A DNA stretch of 59,313 nucleotides from Ligilactobacillus equi DSM 15833 = JCM 10991 (lineage in GTDB: Bacteria; Bacillota; Bacilli; Lactobacillales; Lactobacillaceae). Each line of letters starts with the position of its first letter. The first letter of the stretch is position 1. The stretch spans positions 1 through 59,313 of the forward strand of contig NZ_BAMI01000006.1 in the NCBI RefSeq assembly GCF_000615765.1, given 5' to 3'. This document shows positions 40,739 through 50,425 of the stretch, piece by piece. The notes beneath the pieces are model-generated. The model did not search any database and was not told the origin of the DNA. It saw only the letters and a program-made list of their open reading frames with translations. Made by a program: the position numbers and the translations under genes.

Positions 40739-42172
40739 TTATTTGTTTTTCTTCATTTCTAATTTCCGTAAGAATGGAAGTAAGAAACCTAAAACGATTA
40801 AGAAACCAACCGTTGCGAAGTTCATCATTAACTGGTGATCAAAGGCCTTAGTCCCTAGCGCAGCATCTTGAGGAATGAAGCCCATCGTTGCACAAACAAA
40901 GGTAAATAAGAAGCACCAGAAACCAACGACTAAAGCCCCATTCTTGTTCTTGATGTAAACATAATCAGAATGGAACTTGTCTTGTTGCATCCGAATAGCA
41001 ATGAAGGCTACAAAGACTAAAGCAGTTTTGTATGGTGAAACAATTCCGTTCAAATTCAACAACCAGTTGTAGATAGAGTTGATATCAGGTAAAGTTCCAG
41101 ATAACAAAAGTAAAAGCAAACTAATTCCGGCCGTCAAAGTGTATGAATGTACGGGACGACCCGCTTTATTTTTCTTAGTTAACCAACTTGGCATGTACTT
41201 AGCTGCCGTATCAGAGGCAAAGACCCGACTAGAAGCATCAATTAAGATCGCTAACTGCGCTAACATAAAGAGTAATTGCACCACTGCAAAGACATACATT
41301 AAGCTGTTACCTAAACCAACTTGTTGTCCTAATAAACGGAAAGCATAGTAAGGACCGTTCATCTTGAAATCGTGAGGAATATCGTTGGCGTTAAAGAAGA
41401 CGGAAATTGCCAAAGTCCCGAAAATCGTTAAGAAGGCCGTCATAATAGCCAAGGCCCACATAGCCTTAGGGAAGTCACGTTTCGGATTCTTCATCTTAGC
41501 AATGTATGGTGCCGCTAATTCGGCCCCGGACATAGCAAAGATTAATAACCCAGTCGTTGAGAAGTAGTGCAAGCTGAAGTTTGGCTTGAAAGCTGCCAAG
41601 TTAAATGGTTGCGTCGCAATGTGTGCACCGTGTGTCAAAGCCCAACCAGTCATGAAGACAAAGAGCATGGAAATGGCAAACATTGCTCCCCCACCGATAA
41701 TAGAGAGCACTTCCAATGAGTCGCGGAAGACATTTTCAAAAATAATAAAGGCTAAAATAATCGCAAATGTTAATAAACCAAAAGTCGTCGTTGACATCTT
41801 ATCACCTAAAGTATTGTTACCTAAAATGATCCAACTTAAGGAAACAATAACGGAGTTAGACACGTCCACCAAATATGGGATAGTTTGTGTCCAATACATC
41901 CAGGAAGTTACATAACCAAAAAGGTCACTATTAGTTCCCCGACGAATCCAAGAAGCAAGTCCCCCTTCTTGGTTATCGAAAGTTAACCCTAATTGTGTCG
42001 CAATTAAAGCATAGGGAATCACGTAAGTAAACAGCAAGAAAATCCAGGAAATAACCACGGAAAGTCCCTGATTTTGGTATGGATAAAAGATATTTTCAAA
42101 ACTAATAATCGTTACAAAATCCAAAAGCGCAATAACTGGCCAGGACATGTAATGTTTCTTTTCATTAAGCAT
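40739..42172 (-). CDS. APC-superfamily amino acid permease
   Basis: 477-residue transporter with about twelve to fourteen membrane segments. Segment 1 (PVIALLDFVTIISFENI) and segment 6 (LLIFAMSGAELAAPYIAKMKNPKRDFPKA) match the glutamate/GABA-antiporter-like branch of the APC family. The substrate is not decided. ATG 42172 follows AAGGAGAG. A possible leader peptide lies 39 bases upstream. Confidence 0.85.
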   Translation of the reverse strand: MLNEKKHYMSWPVIALLDFVTIISFENIFYPYQNQGLSVVISWIFLLFTYVIPYALIATQLGLTFDNQEGGLASWIRRGTNSDLFGYVTSWMYWTQTIPYLVDVSNSVIVSLSWIILGNNTLGDKMSTTTFGLLTFAIILAFIIFENVFRDSLEVLSIIGGGAMFAISMLFVFMTGWALTHGAHIATQPFNLAAFKPNFSLHYFSTTGLLIFAMSGAELAAPYIAKMKNPKRDFPKAMWALAIMTAFLTIFGTLAISVFFNANDIPHDFKMNGPYYAFRLLGQQVGLGNSLMYVFAVVQLLFMLAQLAILIDASSRVFASDTAAKYMPSWLTKKNKAGRPVHSYTLTAGISLLLLLLSGTLPDINSIYNWLLNLNGIVSPYKTALVFVAFIAIRMQQDKFHSDYVYIKNKNGALVVGFWCFLFTFVCATMGFIPQDAALGTKAFDHQLMMNFATVGFLIVLGFLLPFLRKLEMKKNK

Positions 42173-42210
42173 TATACTCTCCTTGTAAATTCAATTTTTT
42201 AAATACAATT

Positions 42211-42270
42211 TTAAAATTTTAAATCTAAACAAGGTGGTTTATTTTTGCGCTTCAAGAAGGTTGAAGACAC
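42211..42270 (-). CDS. Putative 19-residue leader peptide before the permease
   Basis: GTG 42270 is seven bases after a perfect AAAGGAG. It encodes VSSTFLKRKNKPPCLDLKF and stops 38 bases before the permease start. Lys is frequent (4 of 19). No family is recognised. The ribosome site is the strongest reason to believe it; it could be a regulatory upstream frame or chance. Confidence 0.4.
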   Translation of the reverse strand: MSSTFLKRKNKPPCLDLKF

Positions 42271-42381
42271 GCTTTTTCTCCTTTCGAATCTAATAATTTA
42301 ACTTTTTCAAACCCTAATAGTTTACCGCTATTTTCAGAAAAAATCTACCTTTTTCCAGATTTTTCTCAATATTTTTCAAAT

Positions 42382-42421
42382 AAAAAAGGCTAAATCTCCT
42401 TTGAGAAAACTTAACCTTCTT
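42382..42421 (-). terminator. Terminator after parC
   Basis: The minus strand forms AAGGTTAAGTTTTCTC, a loop, GAGATTTAGCCTT and a U-run, directly after the parC stop. Confidence 0.75.
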
Positions 42422-42425
42422 CATT

Positions 42426-44867
42426 TTATTCGTCTTTTTCCGCTTTGGCAACCACTTTTTCCCATGAAAACGCCTGTCCCTGACTTTCAACGTCAATGAC
42501 ATAACTTCCATTGGAATAACGATCACCCAGTTTAAAGATATTTGGATCAATCATAACCTTTAAGCCTAGATCAGTTGTCACCGTTAAGCCCGTCACTTCA
42601 GACGGCAACACCGTCGCTAATAAAATCCGGTGTGGGTTCTTCTTAAGTTCACGGAAAATTTGTAAACCACGCCGTGCACGACTACTTGGCTCAACTAAAT
42701 CGACACTCATCTTCTTAAAGGCCCCGCGACTAGAAAGTAAACCTAAAACGTCGCCGGCCTTGACTAAGAGTACAGCAGCTAGGTAATCGTCGCGTAAGTC
42801 CATAGATTTCACACCGGCCGTTTTTGCACCAATCACTGGTACTTCCGTTAAAGAATAGGCTAAACCATAAGCTCCATGACTGACACAAAAGACCTGCAAA
42901 TCTCCTTCTTGAGGACTCACATATTGAGCTAAAATGACTTCGTCTTCATTCTTAAGCTTCATGAAGACCGCGGCCCGCGAGCGGTAGGTCCGTCCTGGTT
43001 TTAAATCAATTAAGGCGGTTTGTTTAATCATCCCATTTTTCGTCGCAAAGACCAGGTTCCCTGCTTGATTTATATCCGTAAAGACGCGGGCATAAATCAC
43101 TAATTCATTAGCTGCTAAACCTACACTTTGGGAAAGGTGTTCTCCAGTGTCCTTCCAACGTTCCTCCTTAATTTCGTGAACCGGTCGATAAATCACATGC
43201 CCCAAATTGGTGAAAATTAGAAGGTGATCACGAGTATTGGCGGTTTGATTCAAAATAACTTGATCGTCATCTTTCAAACCATTGTCTGCTGCCCCCGTAG
43301 CTTTAAACGACCGAAGTGATGAACGCTTGACATAACCTTGTTGAGAAACCAAAAGCTTCACATCTTCTTGAGCCACCAATATTTGGGTGGCAATCTTAAT
43401 TTGCGCAACTTCTTTCTCAATCTTAGTTTTCCGAGGCGACTCATATTTTTGGGCAATCGCCTCTAACTCTTGCTTAATCACTCGGTCAAGTTCCATAGCA
43501 TTGGCTAAGATTTTTTCGTAACCAGCAATAGCTTGGGCTAGATCGTAAGCTTCCTTTTCCAGGGCAGTCACATCTGTGTTAGTTAAGCGATAAAGTTGCA
43601 AGGAAACAATGGCTTCGGCTTGACGTTCGGTAAAGTCATATGTTGTCTTCAAGTTTTCACGCGCATCTTTCTTGTTTTTAGAAGCACGGATAGTTTTAAT
43701 CACTTGATCCAGGATAGACAAGGCTTTAATTAGCCCCGCTACAATATGTTGGCGACTTTGAGCCTTTTCTAAATCAAAGGCAGTTCGTTTTCGAGTTACA
43801 TCCCTTTGATGCTCCAGATAAGCTTGCAAGATAGTCTTTAAACCTACGTGCTCCGGACGCTTGTTGTGAATGGCCACCATATTGAAGTTGTAAGAAATTT
43901 GCAAATCCGTATTCTTGAAAAGGTAGTTTAAAATGGCTTGGGCTTCCGCATTTTTCTTAAGCTCAATCACAATCCGTAAGCCTTGACGGTCGCTTTCGTC
44001 CCGGACTTCAGCTAAACCGTCAACCTTCTTCAAAAGCCGTAATTCATCAATTTTCTTAACTAACAGGGCCTTGTTAACTTCATAAGGAATTTCAGTAACA
44101 ACAATTTGCTCCTTACCTCCCCGAAGGCTTTCTATTTCAGTTTTGGCCCGTAAAATAGAGCGTCCTCGTCCGGTTTGGTAGGCTTTCTTAATCCCATCTA
44201 AACCTTGTAAAATCCCTCCTGTTGGGAAATCTGGACCTTTAACAAATTCCATCAATTCCTCTAAGCTAGCTTGGGGATGATCCATAAGATAAATGGTCGC
44301 CGCCACCGTTTCACCTAAGTTATGGGTTGGAATTTCCGTCGCATAACCCGCTGAAATTCCTGTGGCTCCATTAACTAAAAGGTTAGGAAAACGTGCTGGT
44401 AACACAGTTGGTTCGTATTCAGTATCATCGAAGTTCAAGACCATGTCGACCGTTTTCTTTTCAATATCGCGTAACATTTCCTCGGAAATTTCAGACAAAC
44501 GAGCTTCCGTATACCGCATAGCAGCTGGAGGATCACCGTCCATCGAACCATTGTTCCCGTGCATTTCAATCAAGGGTTCCCGCAACTTCCAATCTTGACT
44601 TAAACGTACCATTGCGTCATAAATCGAGCTATCACCGTGAGGGTGGAAATTACCCATGACATTTCCGACGGACTTAGCAGATTTTCGGAAAGACTTATCG
44701 AAAGTATTACCATCTTCATTCATCGCAAATAAAATCCGTCTTTGAACCGGCTTTAGCCCATCGCGAATATCTGGCAAAGCCCGTTCTTGGATAATGTATT
44801 TTGAATAACGGCCAAACCGTTCTCCCATCACAGCTTCTAAAGATAATTCCTGAATATTACTTGGCAT
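42426..44867 (-). CDS. parC: DNA topoisomerase IV subunit A
   Basis: 813-residue type IIA topoisomerase subunit. The catalytic Tyr is in AAMRYTEARLS (near residue 118), the quinolone-pocket region is HPHGDSSIYDAMVRLSQ, and a GyrA-like beta-propeller of reduced motif content forms the C-terminus. It decatenates chromosomes with ParE. The position behind parE, and plsY beyond it, identifies it as ParC rather than GyrA. Confidence 0.96.
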   Translation of the reverse strand: MPSNIQELSLEAVMGERFGRYSKYIIQERALPDIRDGLKPVQRRILFAMNEDGNTFDKSFRKSAKSVGNVMGNFHPHGDSSIYDAMVRLSQDWKLREPLIEMHGNNGSMDGDPPAAMRYTEARLSEISEEMLRDIEKKTVDMVLNFDDTEYEPTVLPARFPNLLVNGATGISAGYATEIPTHNLGETVAATIYLMDHPQASLEELMEFVKGPDFPTGGILQGLDGIKKAYQTGRGRSILRAKTEIESLRGGKEQIVVTEIPYEVNKALLVKKIDELRLLKKVDGLAEVRDESDRQGLRIVIELKKNAEAQAILNYLFKNTDLQISYNFNMVAIHNKRPEHVGLKTILQAYLEHQRDVTRKRTAFDLEKAQSRQHIVAGLIKALSILDQVIKTIRASKNKKDARENLKTTYDFTERQAEAIVSLQLYRLTNTDVTALEKEAYDLAQAIAGYEKILANAMELDRVIKQELEAIAQKYESPRKTKIEKEVAQIKIATQILVAQEDVKLLVSQQGYVKRSSLRSFKATGAADNGLKDDDQVILNQTANTRDHLLIFTNLGHVIYRPVHEIKEERWKDTGEHLSQSVGLAANELVIYARVFTDINQAGNLVFATKNGMIKQTALIDLKPGRTYRSRAAVFMKLKNEDEVILAQYVSPQEGDLQVFCVSHGAYGLAYSLTEVPVIGAKTAGVKSMDLRDDYLAAVLLVKAGDVLGLLSSRGAFKKMSVDLVEPSSRARRGLQIFRELKKNPHRILLATVLPSEVTGLTVTTDLGLKVMIDPNIFKLGDRYSNGSYVIDVESQGQAFSWEKVVAKAEKDE

Positions 44868-44878
44868 CCAATTCCTCC

Positions 44879-46918
44879 CTAACCTTCATTAAGGTCATCA
44901 CTAAACTGACCCAAAACATCAAGTTGGATTTGTTCAACATCATCTTGACTAACTTCTCCGTGTGCACCAGCGGCCACGGCATTATCCAACAAACTGCCAT
45001 CTTCTTCTAGAGTAAACTTGACATTTTTTTCAATCCACTTGCGCCGTGGCTCTACCTTATCACCCATCAAGGTGGTCACACGTTTTTCCGCAATAGCTGC
45101 GTCATCGATTTTCACCCGCACAAGCGTCCGCGTTTCAGGATTCATGGTTGTTTCCCAGAGCTGATCAGCATTCATTTCTCCCAAACCTTTGTAACGTTGC
45201 ACCGTATAGCCTTTTCCCATTTCTTTTTGAGCAACCTCTAACTCATCGTCTGTCCAGGCATACTTAGTTATCAGCTGTTTTTTAACGGTCTTTTGTACCC
45301 GATATAGAGGTGGCAAAGCAATATAGACCCGACCAGCATCAATTAAAGGACGCATATACTTGTAGAAAAAAGTCAATAGGAGGGTTTGAATGTGGGCTCC
45401 GTCAGTATCTGCGTCGGTCATGATAATAACTTTATCATAATTAGCGTCGGCAATTTCAAACTCCGGTCCGACCCCCGCACCAATGGTGTAAATCATAGTG
45501 TTAATTTCTTCGTTTTTTAAAATATCTTGTAACTTAGCCTTTTGGGTGTTTAAGACCTTACCTCTTAAAGGTAAAATGGCTTGGAACTTCCGATCCCGAC
45601 CTTGCTTGGCCGAACCACCGGCGGAATCCCCTTCGACCAAGAATAATTCGTTTTTCTTAGCATTTTTGGATTGAGCCGGCGTCAATTTTCCAGATAAATT
45701 ACGTTCCGTCTTTTTCTTACGCTTACCAGAACGACTTTCATCCCGGGCTTTGCGGGCAGCTTCTCGGGCTTCACGGGCCTTGATAGACTTACGCACTAAT
45801 TCTTGAGCAAATTCCCCATTTTCCATAAGATAGTAACTTAATTGTTCATTAACTAAAGCATCGACAATCGCACGAGCTTCTGGGGTACCTAATTTGTCTT
45901 TAGTTTGACCTTCAAATTGCAAGATTTCTTCGGGAATCCGCACCGAAACCACGACTGCTAAACCTTCGCGGACATCAGTTCCCTCTAAGTTCTTATCTTT
46001 TTCCTTTAAAAGACCAACCTTACGCGCATAGTCATTGAAAGCCTTGGTCCAGCCAGACTTCATCCCGGCTTCGTGTGTCCCACCATCTTTGGTGCGCACA
46101 TTGTTAACAAAGGACATGATGTTTTCAGAGTAACCATCATTATATTGACCAGCAACTTCGACTTGCACACCATCCTTTTCACCTTCAAAATATAAAACTT
46201 CCCCTAAGGCATCTTTATCCTCATTTAAGTAAGCAACGAACTCTTTTATCCCTTCTTCAAACAAGAAAACATCTTCGTTGCCCTCACCACGTTCATCTTT
46301 GAGGGTAATTTTAACTCCCTTTAAAAGAAAGGCTGATTCCCGCAGACGTTCCGCTAAGGTATCATAGTTATATTTCGTAGTTGAGAAAATCTTATCATCC
46401 GGTTTGAAAGTCACCGTAGTCCCATTAGGCCGCTTAGTCTTACCTAACTTTCGCAAGGTGCCGACTGGTTTACCACCATCGGTAAAATCTTCTTGATATT
46501 CAATGCCATCACGAACGATATTAACTGTCAAACGCGTTGATAAAGCGTTAACAACTGACGCACCAACTCCATGCAAACCACCAGAAGTCTTGTAGCCTCC
46601 TTGACCAAATTTTCCTCCAGCATGGAGCACCGTAAAAATAACTTCAACCGTAGGAATCCCCATAGCGTGCATCCCCACGGGCATTCCACGACCATAATCA
46701 GAAACTGTTATAGCATTATCTTCGTGAATCGTAACATTAATTTCTTTTCCATAACCAGATAAAGCTTCATCAACAGCATTGTCAACCACTTCATAAACTA
46801 AGTGGTGTAATCCCCGGCTGTCAGTTGAGCCGATGTACATTCCGGGCCGTTTGCGCACCGCTTCAAGCCCTTCCAAGACTTGAATGGAATTATCATCATA
46901 ATTTGGATTTTTTACCAT
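44879..46918 (-). CDS. parE: DNA topoisomerase IV subunit B
   Basis: 679-residue ATPase subunit. The GHKL site includes EVVDNAVDEALSG and GGLHGVGASVVNAL; the TOPRIM domain has LVEGDSAGGSAKQGRD and DADTDGAHI. ATG 46918 (MVKNPNYDD) is preferred over ATG 46939, because only the former has AAAGGG in front. parC follows 11 bases after its stop. Confidence 0.96.
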   Translation of the reverse strand: MVKNPNYDDNSIQVLEGLEAVRKRPGMYIGSTDSRGLHHLVYEVVDNAVDEALSGYGKEINVTIHEDNAITVSDYGRGMPVGMHAMGIPTVEVIFTVLHAGGKFGQGGYKTSGGLHGVGASVVNALSTRLTVNIVRDGIEYQEDFTDGGKPVGTLRKLGKTKRPNGTTVTFKPDDKIFSTTKYNYDTLAERLRESAFLLKGVKITLKDERGEGNEDVFLFEEGIKEFVAYLNEDKDALGEVLYFEGEKDGVQVEVAGQYNDGYSENIMSFVNNVRTKDGGTHEAGMKSGWTKAFNDYARKVGLLKEKDKNLEGTDVREGLAVVVSVRIPEEILQFEGQTKDKLGTPEARAIVDALVNEQLSYYLMENGEFAQELVRKSIKAREAREAARKARDESRSGKRKKKTERNLSGKLTPAQSKNAKKNELFLVEGDSAGGSAKQGRDRKFQAILPLRGKVLNTQKAKLQDILKNEEINTMIYTIGAGVGPEFEIADANYDKVIIMTDADTDGAHIQTLLLTFFYKYMRPLIDAGRVYIALPPLYRVQKTVKKQLITKYAWTDDELEVAQKEMGKGYTVQRYKGLGEMNADQLWETTMNPETRTLVRVKIDDAAIAEKRVTTLMGDKVEPRRKWIEKNVKFTLEEDGSLLDNAVAAGAHGEVSQDDVEQIQLDVLGQFSDDLNEG

Positions 46919-47091
46919 TAATATTTTCAGCCCTTTCATTTTCGTTCACTAAGATGAACGTCTTTTCGATAATTAATCATACCGCAAAAGTTAAGTCTAA
47001 GTCAAACCTCTTTAGCATATTTTCAAAATCCTAAATAAATGCTAAAATAAGACTGTTATGCAAAATTAAGTTGTTGTAAAGGATATTTTTT

Positions 47092-47712
47092 ATGGATATA
47101 CAAATTATTATAATGCTCTGTTTGAGCTACTTAATCGGATCCATCCCTTCTGGCGTTTGGATTGGGAAAATTTTCTACCACAAGGATCCGCGTGATTTTG
47201 GTTCTGGTAACATGGGAACTACCAATACCTTTCGCGTCTTAGGAAAAAAAGCTGGGACGATTGTCCTGATTATGGATATGTTCAAAGGGACAGTGGCTGG
47301 ACTACTTCCTTTAATGTTTCACTCCCAAGCTAATGCCATGTTAATTGGTTTAGGCGCCATCATCGGCCATGTTTTCCCCATTTTTGCCGGTTTCAAAGGA
47401 GGCAAGGCGGTCGCAACTAGCGTCGGGGTGCTTCTAGTCTACAACCCTCCCTTCTTCTTTTTAGCTTGGATTATTTTCTTAACCGTCCTTTTATTATCAA
47501 GTATGGTTTCAGTGGCCAGTATGGTAGGTTTTACTATCGTCACTGTAATTACCTTCTTCTTTAATGATTGGATTTTAACCACTGTTGCTGTCGTTTTAAC
47601 CATCTTCATTTACTATCGCCACTTTAGTAACTTGAAAAGGATTTTCTCTGGACAAGAAAACCTCGTGCCTTTTGGCTTAGTTTACTACCTTAAAAAGAAA
47701 AAGAATGCTTAA
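47092..47712 (+). CDS. plsY: Acyl-phosphate:glycerol-3-phosphate acyltransferase
   Basis: 206-residue membrane enzyme with about five segments, which makes lysophosphatidate from acyl phosphate and glycerol-3-phosphate. Motifs are [30 protein letters not shown] and [19 protein letters not shown]. It is divergent from parE, a common arrangement in lactobacilli. Confidence 0.95.
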   Translation: MDIQIIIMLCLSYLIGSIPSGVWIGKIFYHKDPRDFGSGNMGTTNTFRVLGKKAGTIVLIMDMFKGTVAGLLPLMFHSQANAMLIGLGAIIGHVFPIFAGFKGGKAVATSVGVLLVYNPPFFFLAWIIFLTVLLLSSMVSVASMVGFTIVTVITFFFNDWILTTVAVVLTIFIYYRHFSNLKRIFSGQENLVPFGLVYYLKKKKNA

Positions 47713-47713
47713 A

Positions 47714-47758
47714 ACAAAGAGCACCACTCCTGTCAAATCAAAGGAGTGGTGCTCTTTG
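47714..47758. terminator. Shared terminator between plsY and hslU
   Basis: A perfect 17-bp stem (caaagagcaccactcct with its complement) separates the convergent genes. The minus strand continues with UUUGUUUU; the plus side has a poorer U-tract. Confidence 0.8.
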
Positions 47759-47764
47759 CGATTA

Positions 47765-49197
47765 TTACAAAATGTAACGACTTAAATCCTTGTCACCAGC
47801 AATCTTGCCCACTTTCTCATCAACGTAGGCTTCAGTAATGGTAATTTCACCCATCTGCATGTCAGGCCCTTCAAACAAGAGGTCTTCCAAGAGCTTTTCT
47901 AAAATCGTGTGTAAACGCCGTGCCCCAATATTTTCTGTTTCATGGTTAACATCAAAGGCAATTTGCGCAATTCTTTCCACCGCTTCCTTAGTGAAGGTTA
48001 CATCGACATTATCCGTCCCAATCAAAGCCACATATTGACGAATCAAGGCATTCTTAGGCTCTGTCAAGATACGGATAAAGTCCTGAGCTGTTAAATCTTC
48101 TAATTCTACCCGAATAGGGAAACGTCCTTGCAATTCGGCAATTAAATCACTCGGTTTACTTTCATGAAATGCCCCAGAAGCAATAAAGAGCATGTGGTCG
48201 GTCTTCACCAAACCGTACTTGGTCTTAACTTGGGAACCTTCCACGATTGGTAAGATATCTCTTTGAACCCCTTCACGAGAAACTTCCCCGGCGTTTTGTT
48301 TTAATTTTGAAGTAATCTTATCAATTTCATCGATAAAGATAATCCAGTGTTTTGGGCTCGCTGAATGGCAGCGTCAGCTAAATCAGCAGCGTTAACCATC
48401 TTTTCTGATTCTTCACGAATAAATACTTCACGGGCTTCTTTGACCGTCAGCGTCCGCTTCACACGCCGTTTAGGCATCATGGAACCTAGGGCATTAAGGT
48501 CTAAGCCCATTTGGCCTAACATGTCATTTTGACCTTGAAGGGCTTGAGCCGGATCGTCCATATCGATGGTAATTTCGGTATTTTCCAAAAGACCTTTTTG
48601 CAACTGCTCATTGACGTTCAAACGTTCATTACGCACTTCATCGGTCACATCATTCGGGTTTTCTTCTTGCCCATTCAAACCAGCTTGGTTTAGGTAATCA
48701 GCAAAGTTACCATTTTGTAAATCACGCATCATCTTGGTAAAGTTCAGTTGGTCATTCGCCTTAGTTTCCTTTTTCTTAACAGGTACCAAAAGCTTCACCA
48801 AACGCTTGTTAGCTTTAGAAGTTGCTTGACTACGGACGTTTTTGAAGCTCTCTTCTTCTTCCATTTTATAAGCTACTTCAACCATATCACGAACCATAGA
48901 TTCTACATCGCGGCCGACATAACCAACTTCTGTAAACTTAGTTGCTTCAACCTTAACAAAGGGAGCATGAACAATTTTAGCCAAACGACGGGCAATTTCA
49001 GTTTTCCCAACCCCAGTTGGTCCAATCATCAAAACATTTTTAGGTGTCACTTCTTCTTGCATATCCACCGGCAATTGCATGCGCCGGTAACGGTTACGCA
49101 AAGCTACCGCAATTGCTTTTTTAGCTTGGTCTTGACCAACCACGTATTTATCTAATTCATTTACTATTTGTCTGGGAGTTTTATCACTTGCTAGCAT
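47765..49197 (-). CDS. hslU: HslU ATPase of the HslUV protease, frameshifted
   Basis: AAA+ unfoldase that feeds HslV. The Walker A motif is [10 protein letters not shown] near residue 60. One base is missing near 48345, exactly in Walker B (expected [14 protein letters not shown]); after it come [16 protein letters not shown], the sensor region and the C-terminal [18 protein letters not shown]. Restored length is 477 residues. hslV lies 13 bases upstream. Confidence 0.92.
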
Positions 49198-49210
49198 TTT
49201 TTAACCTCGC

Positions 49211-49753
49211 TTATAATTCTTCAGAAATAATATTTTGGTTCGTAAAGATATCGATACTTCCCGCAATATTAATGGCAGCTTCTGCAATTTCCTTAGCTGA
49301 CATATGGGTAGTATGCTTAGTCAAAGCCTTAGCCGCTGCTAAAGCATAGTTACCGCCTGAACCAATGGCTAAAACATCGTCATCCGGAGCAATTACTTCA
49401 CCAGAACCAGAAACCAAAAGAATTTCTTCTTTATCCATCACAATTAGCAAGGCTTCTAATTTTTGTAAAGCTTGGTCACTACGCCATTCTTGAGCCAATT
49501 CGACGGCTGCTCTTTGTAGGTTACCACTAAATTCATTTAATTTTTTTTCAAAACGTTCTTCTAAGTTAAAGGCATCAGCCACAGAACCGGCAAAACCTAC
49601 CACTACTTGACCATTGTAAATCCGGCGAACCTTGTGGGCGGTATTTTTCATAATTACCTTTTCTCCCATAGTTACTTGGCCATCCCCCGCCATTGCGGTA
49701 TGACCGTTATGCCGCACGGCACAAATGGTAGTTGCATGAAATGATACTGGCAT
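49211..49753 (-). CDS. hslV: HslV peptidase subunit
   Basis: 180-residue proteasome-beta-like peptidase. It contains [34 protein letters not shown] and [14 protein letters not shown]. The start is ATG 49753, with GAGGAAA upstream. The N-terminus reads [10 protein letters not shown], so the usual Thr of TTI sits at residue 8, behind a short extension, rather than directly after Met. This is like the extended N-terminus of Bacillus ClpQ. First gene of hslVU. Confidence 0.93.
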   Translation of the reverse strand: MPVSFHATTICAVRHNGHTAMAGDGQVTMGEKVIMKNTAHKVRRIYNGQVVVGFAGSVADAFNLEERFEKKLNEFSGNLQRAAVELAQEWRSDQALQKLEALLIVMDKEEILLVSGSGEVIAPDDDVLAIGSGGNYALAAAKALTKHTTHMSAKEIAEAAINIAGSIDIFTNQNIISEEL

Positions 49754-49774
49754 CTTAATTTCCTCATCTTTCAA

Positions 49775-50199
49775 TCAAAAATCCATGTTTCTCAAAGTGT
49801 AAACATTTTCTTAACTTATATTTTCTAATAAAGGTCAAACTTCGTCAAGTAATTAATTTTTTAAGAAATTTAACTATCAATTCGCTTTTACCATATTCAC
49901 TTTATTTTTAGGTGCTAGATGGTCTTAACAATTATTTAGAACTGGCCAACTCGAATCATCAGCTTACTTTTTCAGAAAATTAGGCAAAATGAAAACTGAG
50001 AAGCCAAATCCGAATACTTAAAATTATTAGATGTATAATTTGTAAACGGTTTATCCATGCTAATACGACCACTACTACTCGTCAGTATGCTTAGCTAATT
50101 GATAAATTTCAAGCAAAGAATGACACAAGCTAATTTCCAAAGCAATCGATAGTCTGAATTAGAGTCAACAAGCTTAAGATGATTAATTATTTTTAATTA
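49775..50199. other. Intergenic region upstream of hslV without a gene
   Basis: 425 bases with no credible frame. The hslV-proximal part holds the CtsR-like site and promoter. The rest (about 49860-50199) is AT-rich, without hairpins that I could see. xerC, often found before hslV, is absent. Confidence 0.6.
49834..49850. promoter_or_regulatory. CtsR-like operator upstream of hslV
   Basis: The plus strand has GGTCAAA-CTT-CGTCAAG: two heptads in direct repeat with 3-base spacing, the arrangement of CtsR sites; the second heptad matches at 5 of 7. On the minus strand the second heptad contains TTGACG, a likely -35 for hslV. CtsR represses heat-shock protease genes in Firmicutes. Confidence 0.5.
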
Positions 50200-50236
50200 C
50201 AAAAAACCCGCAAAATCAATATTTTGCGGGTTTTAA
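50200..50236 (-). terminator. Terminator after tRNA-Thr
   Basis: The minus strand forms AAAACCCGCAAAAT...ATTTTGCGGGTTTT and a run of U, 24 bases after the tRNA. Confidence 0.85.
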
Positions 50237-50259
50237 CTATCTTTAACTGCATATAAAAA

Positions 50260-50332
50260 TGCTTGTTAAAGGACTTGAACCTTCGACCTACGCATTACTA
50301 GTGCGTTGCTCTACCAACTGAGCTAAACAAGC
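50260..50332 (-). tRNA. tRNA-Thr (anticodon AGU)
   Basis: 73 bases forming a full cloverleaf: acceptor GCTTGTT with AACAAGC, D-stem GCTC/GAGC, anticodon stem ACGCA/TGCGT with loop CTAGTAA (anticodon AGT, U33, A37), and T-stem GAAGG/CCTTT with TTCAAGT. Discriminator A; CCA is not encoded. A34 would need deamination to inosine to read other Thr codons. Confidence 0.95.
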
Positions 50333-50425
50333 ATGATGATTAATCTCTTTCCATCAACTACTATAGTTTAGCATCATTATGATTATTGGTCAAGAATTTT
50401 TTAGGAAAAATATCTTTTTATTAAG

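Noticed and set aside
42173-42310. T-box or other riboswitch before the permease
   Set aside because: I found no T-box consensus (TGGNACCGCG type) and no long antiterminator fold; only the small leader frame remains.
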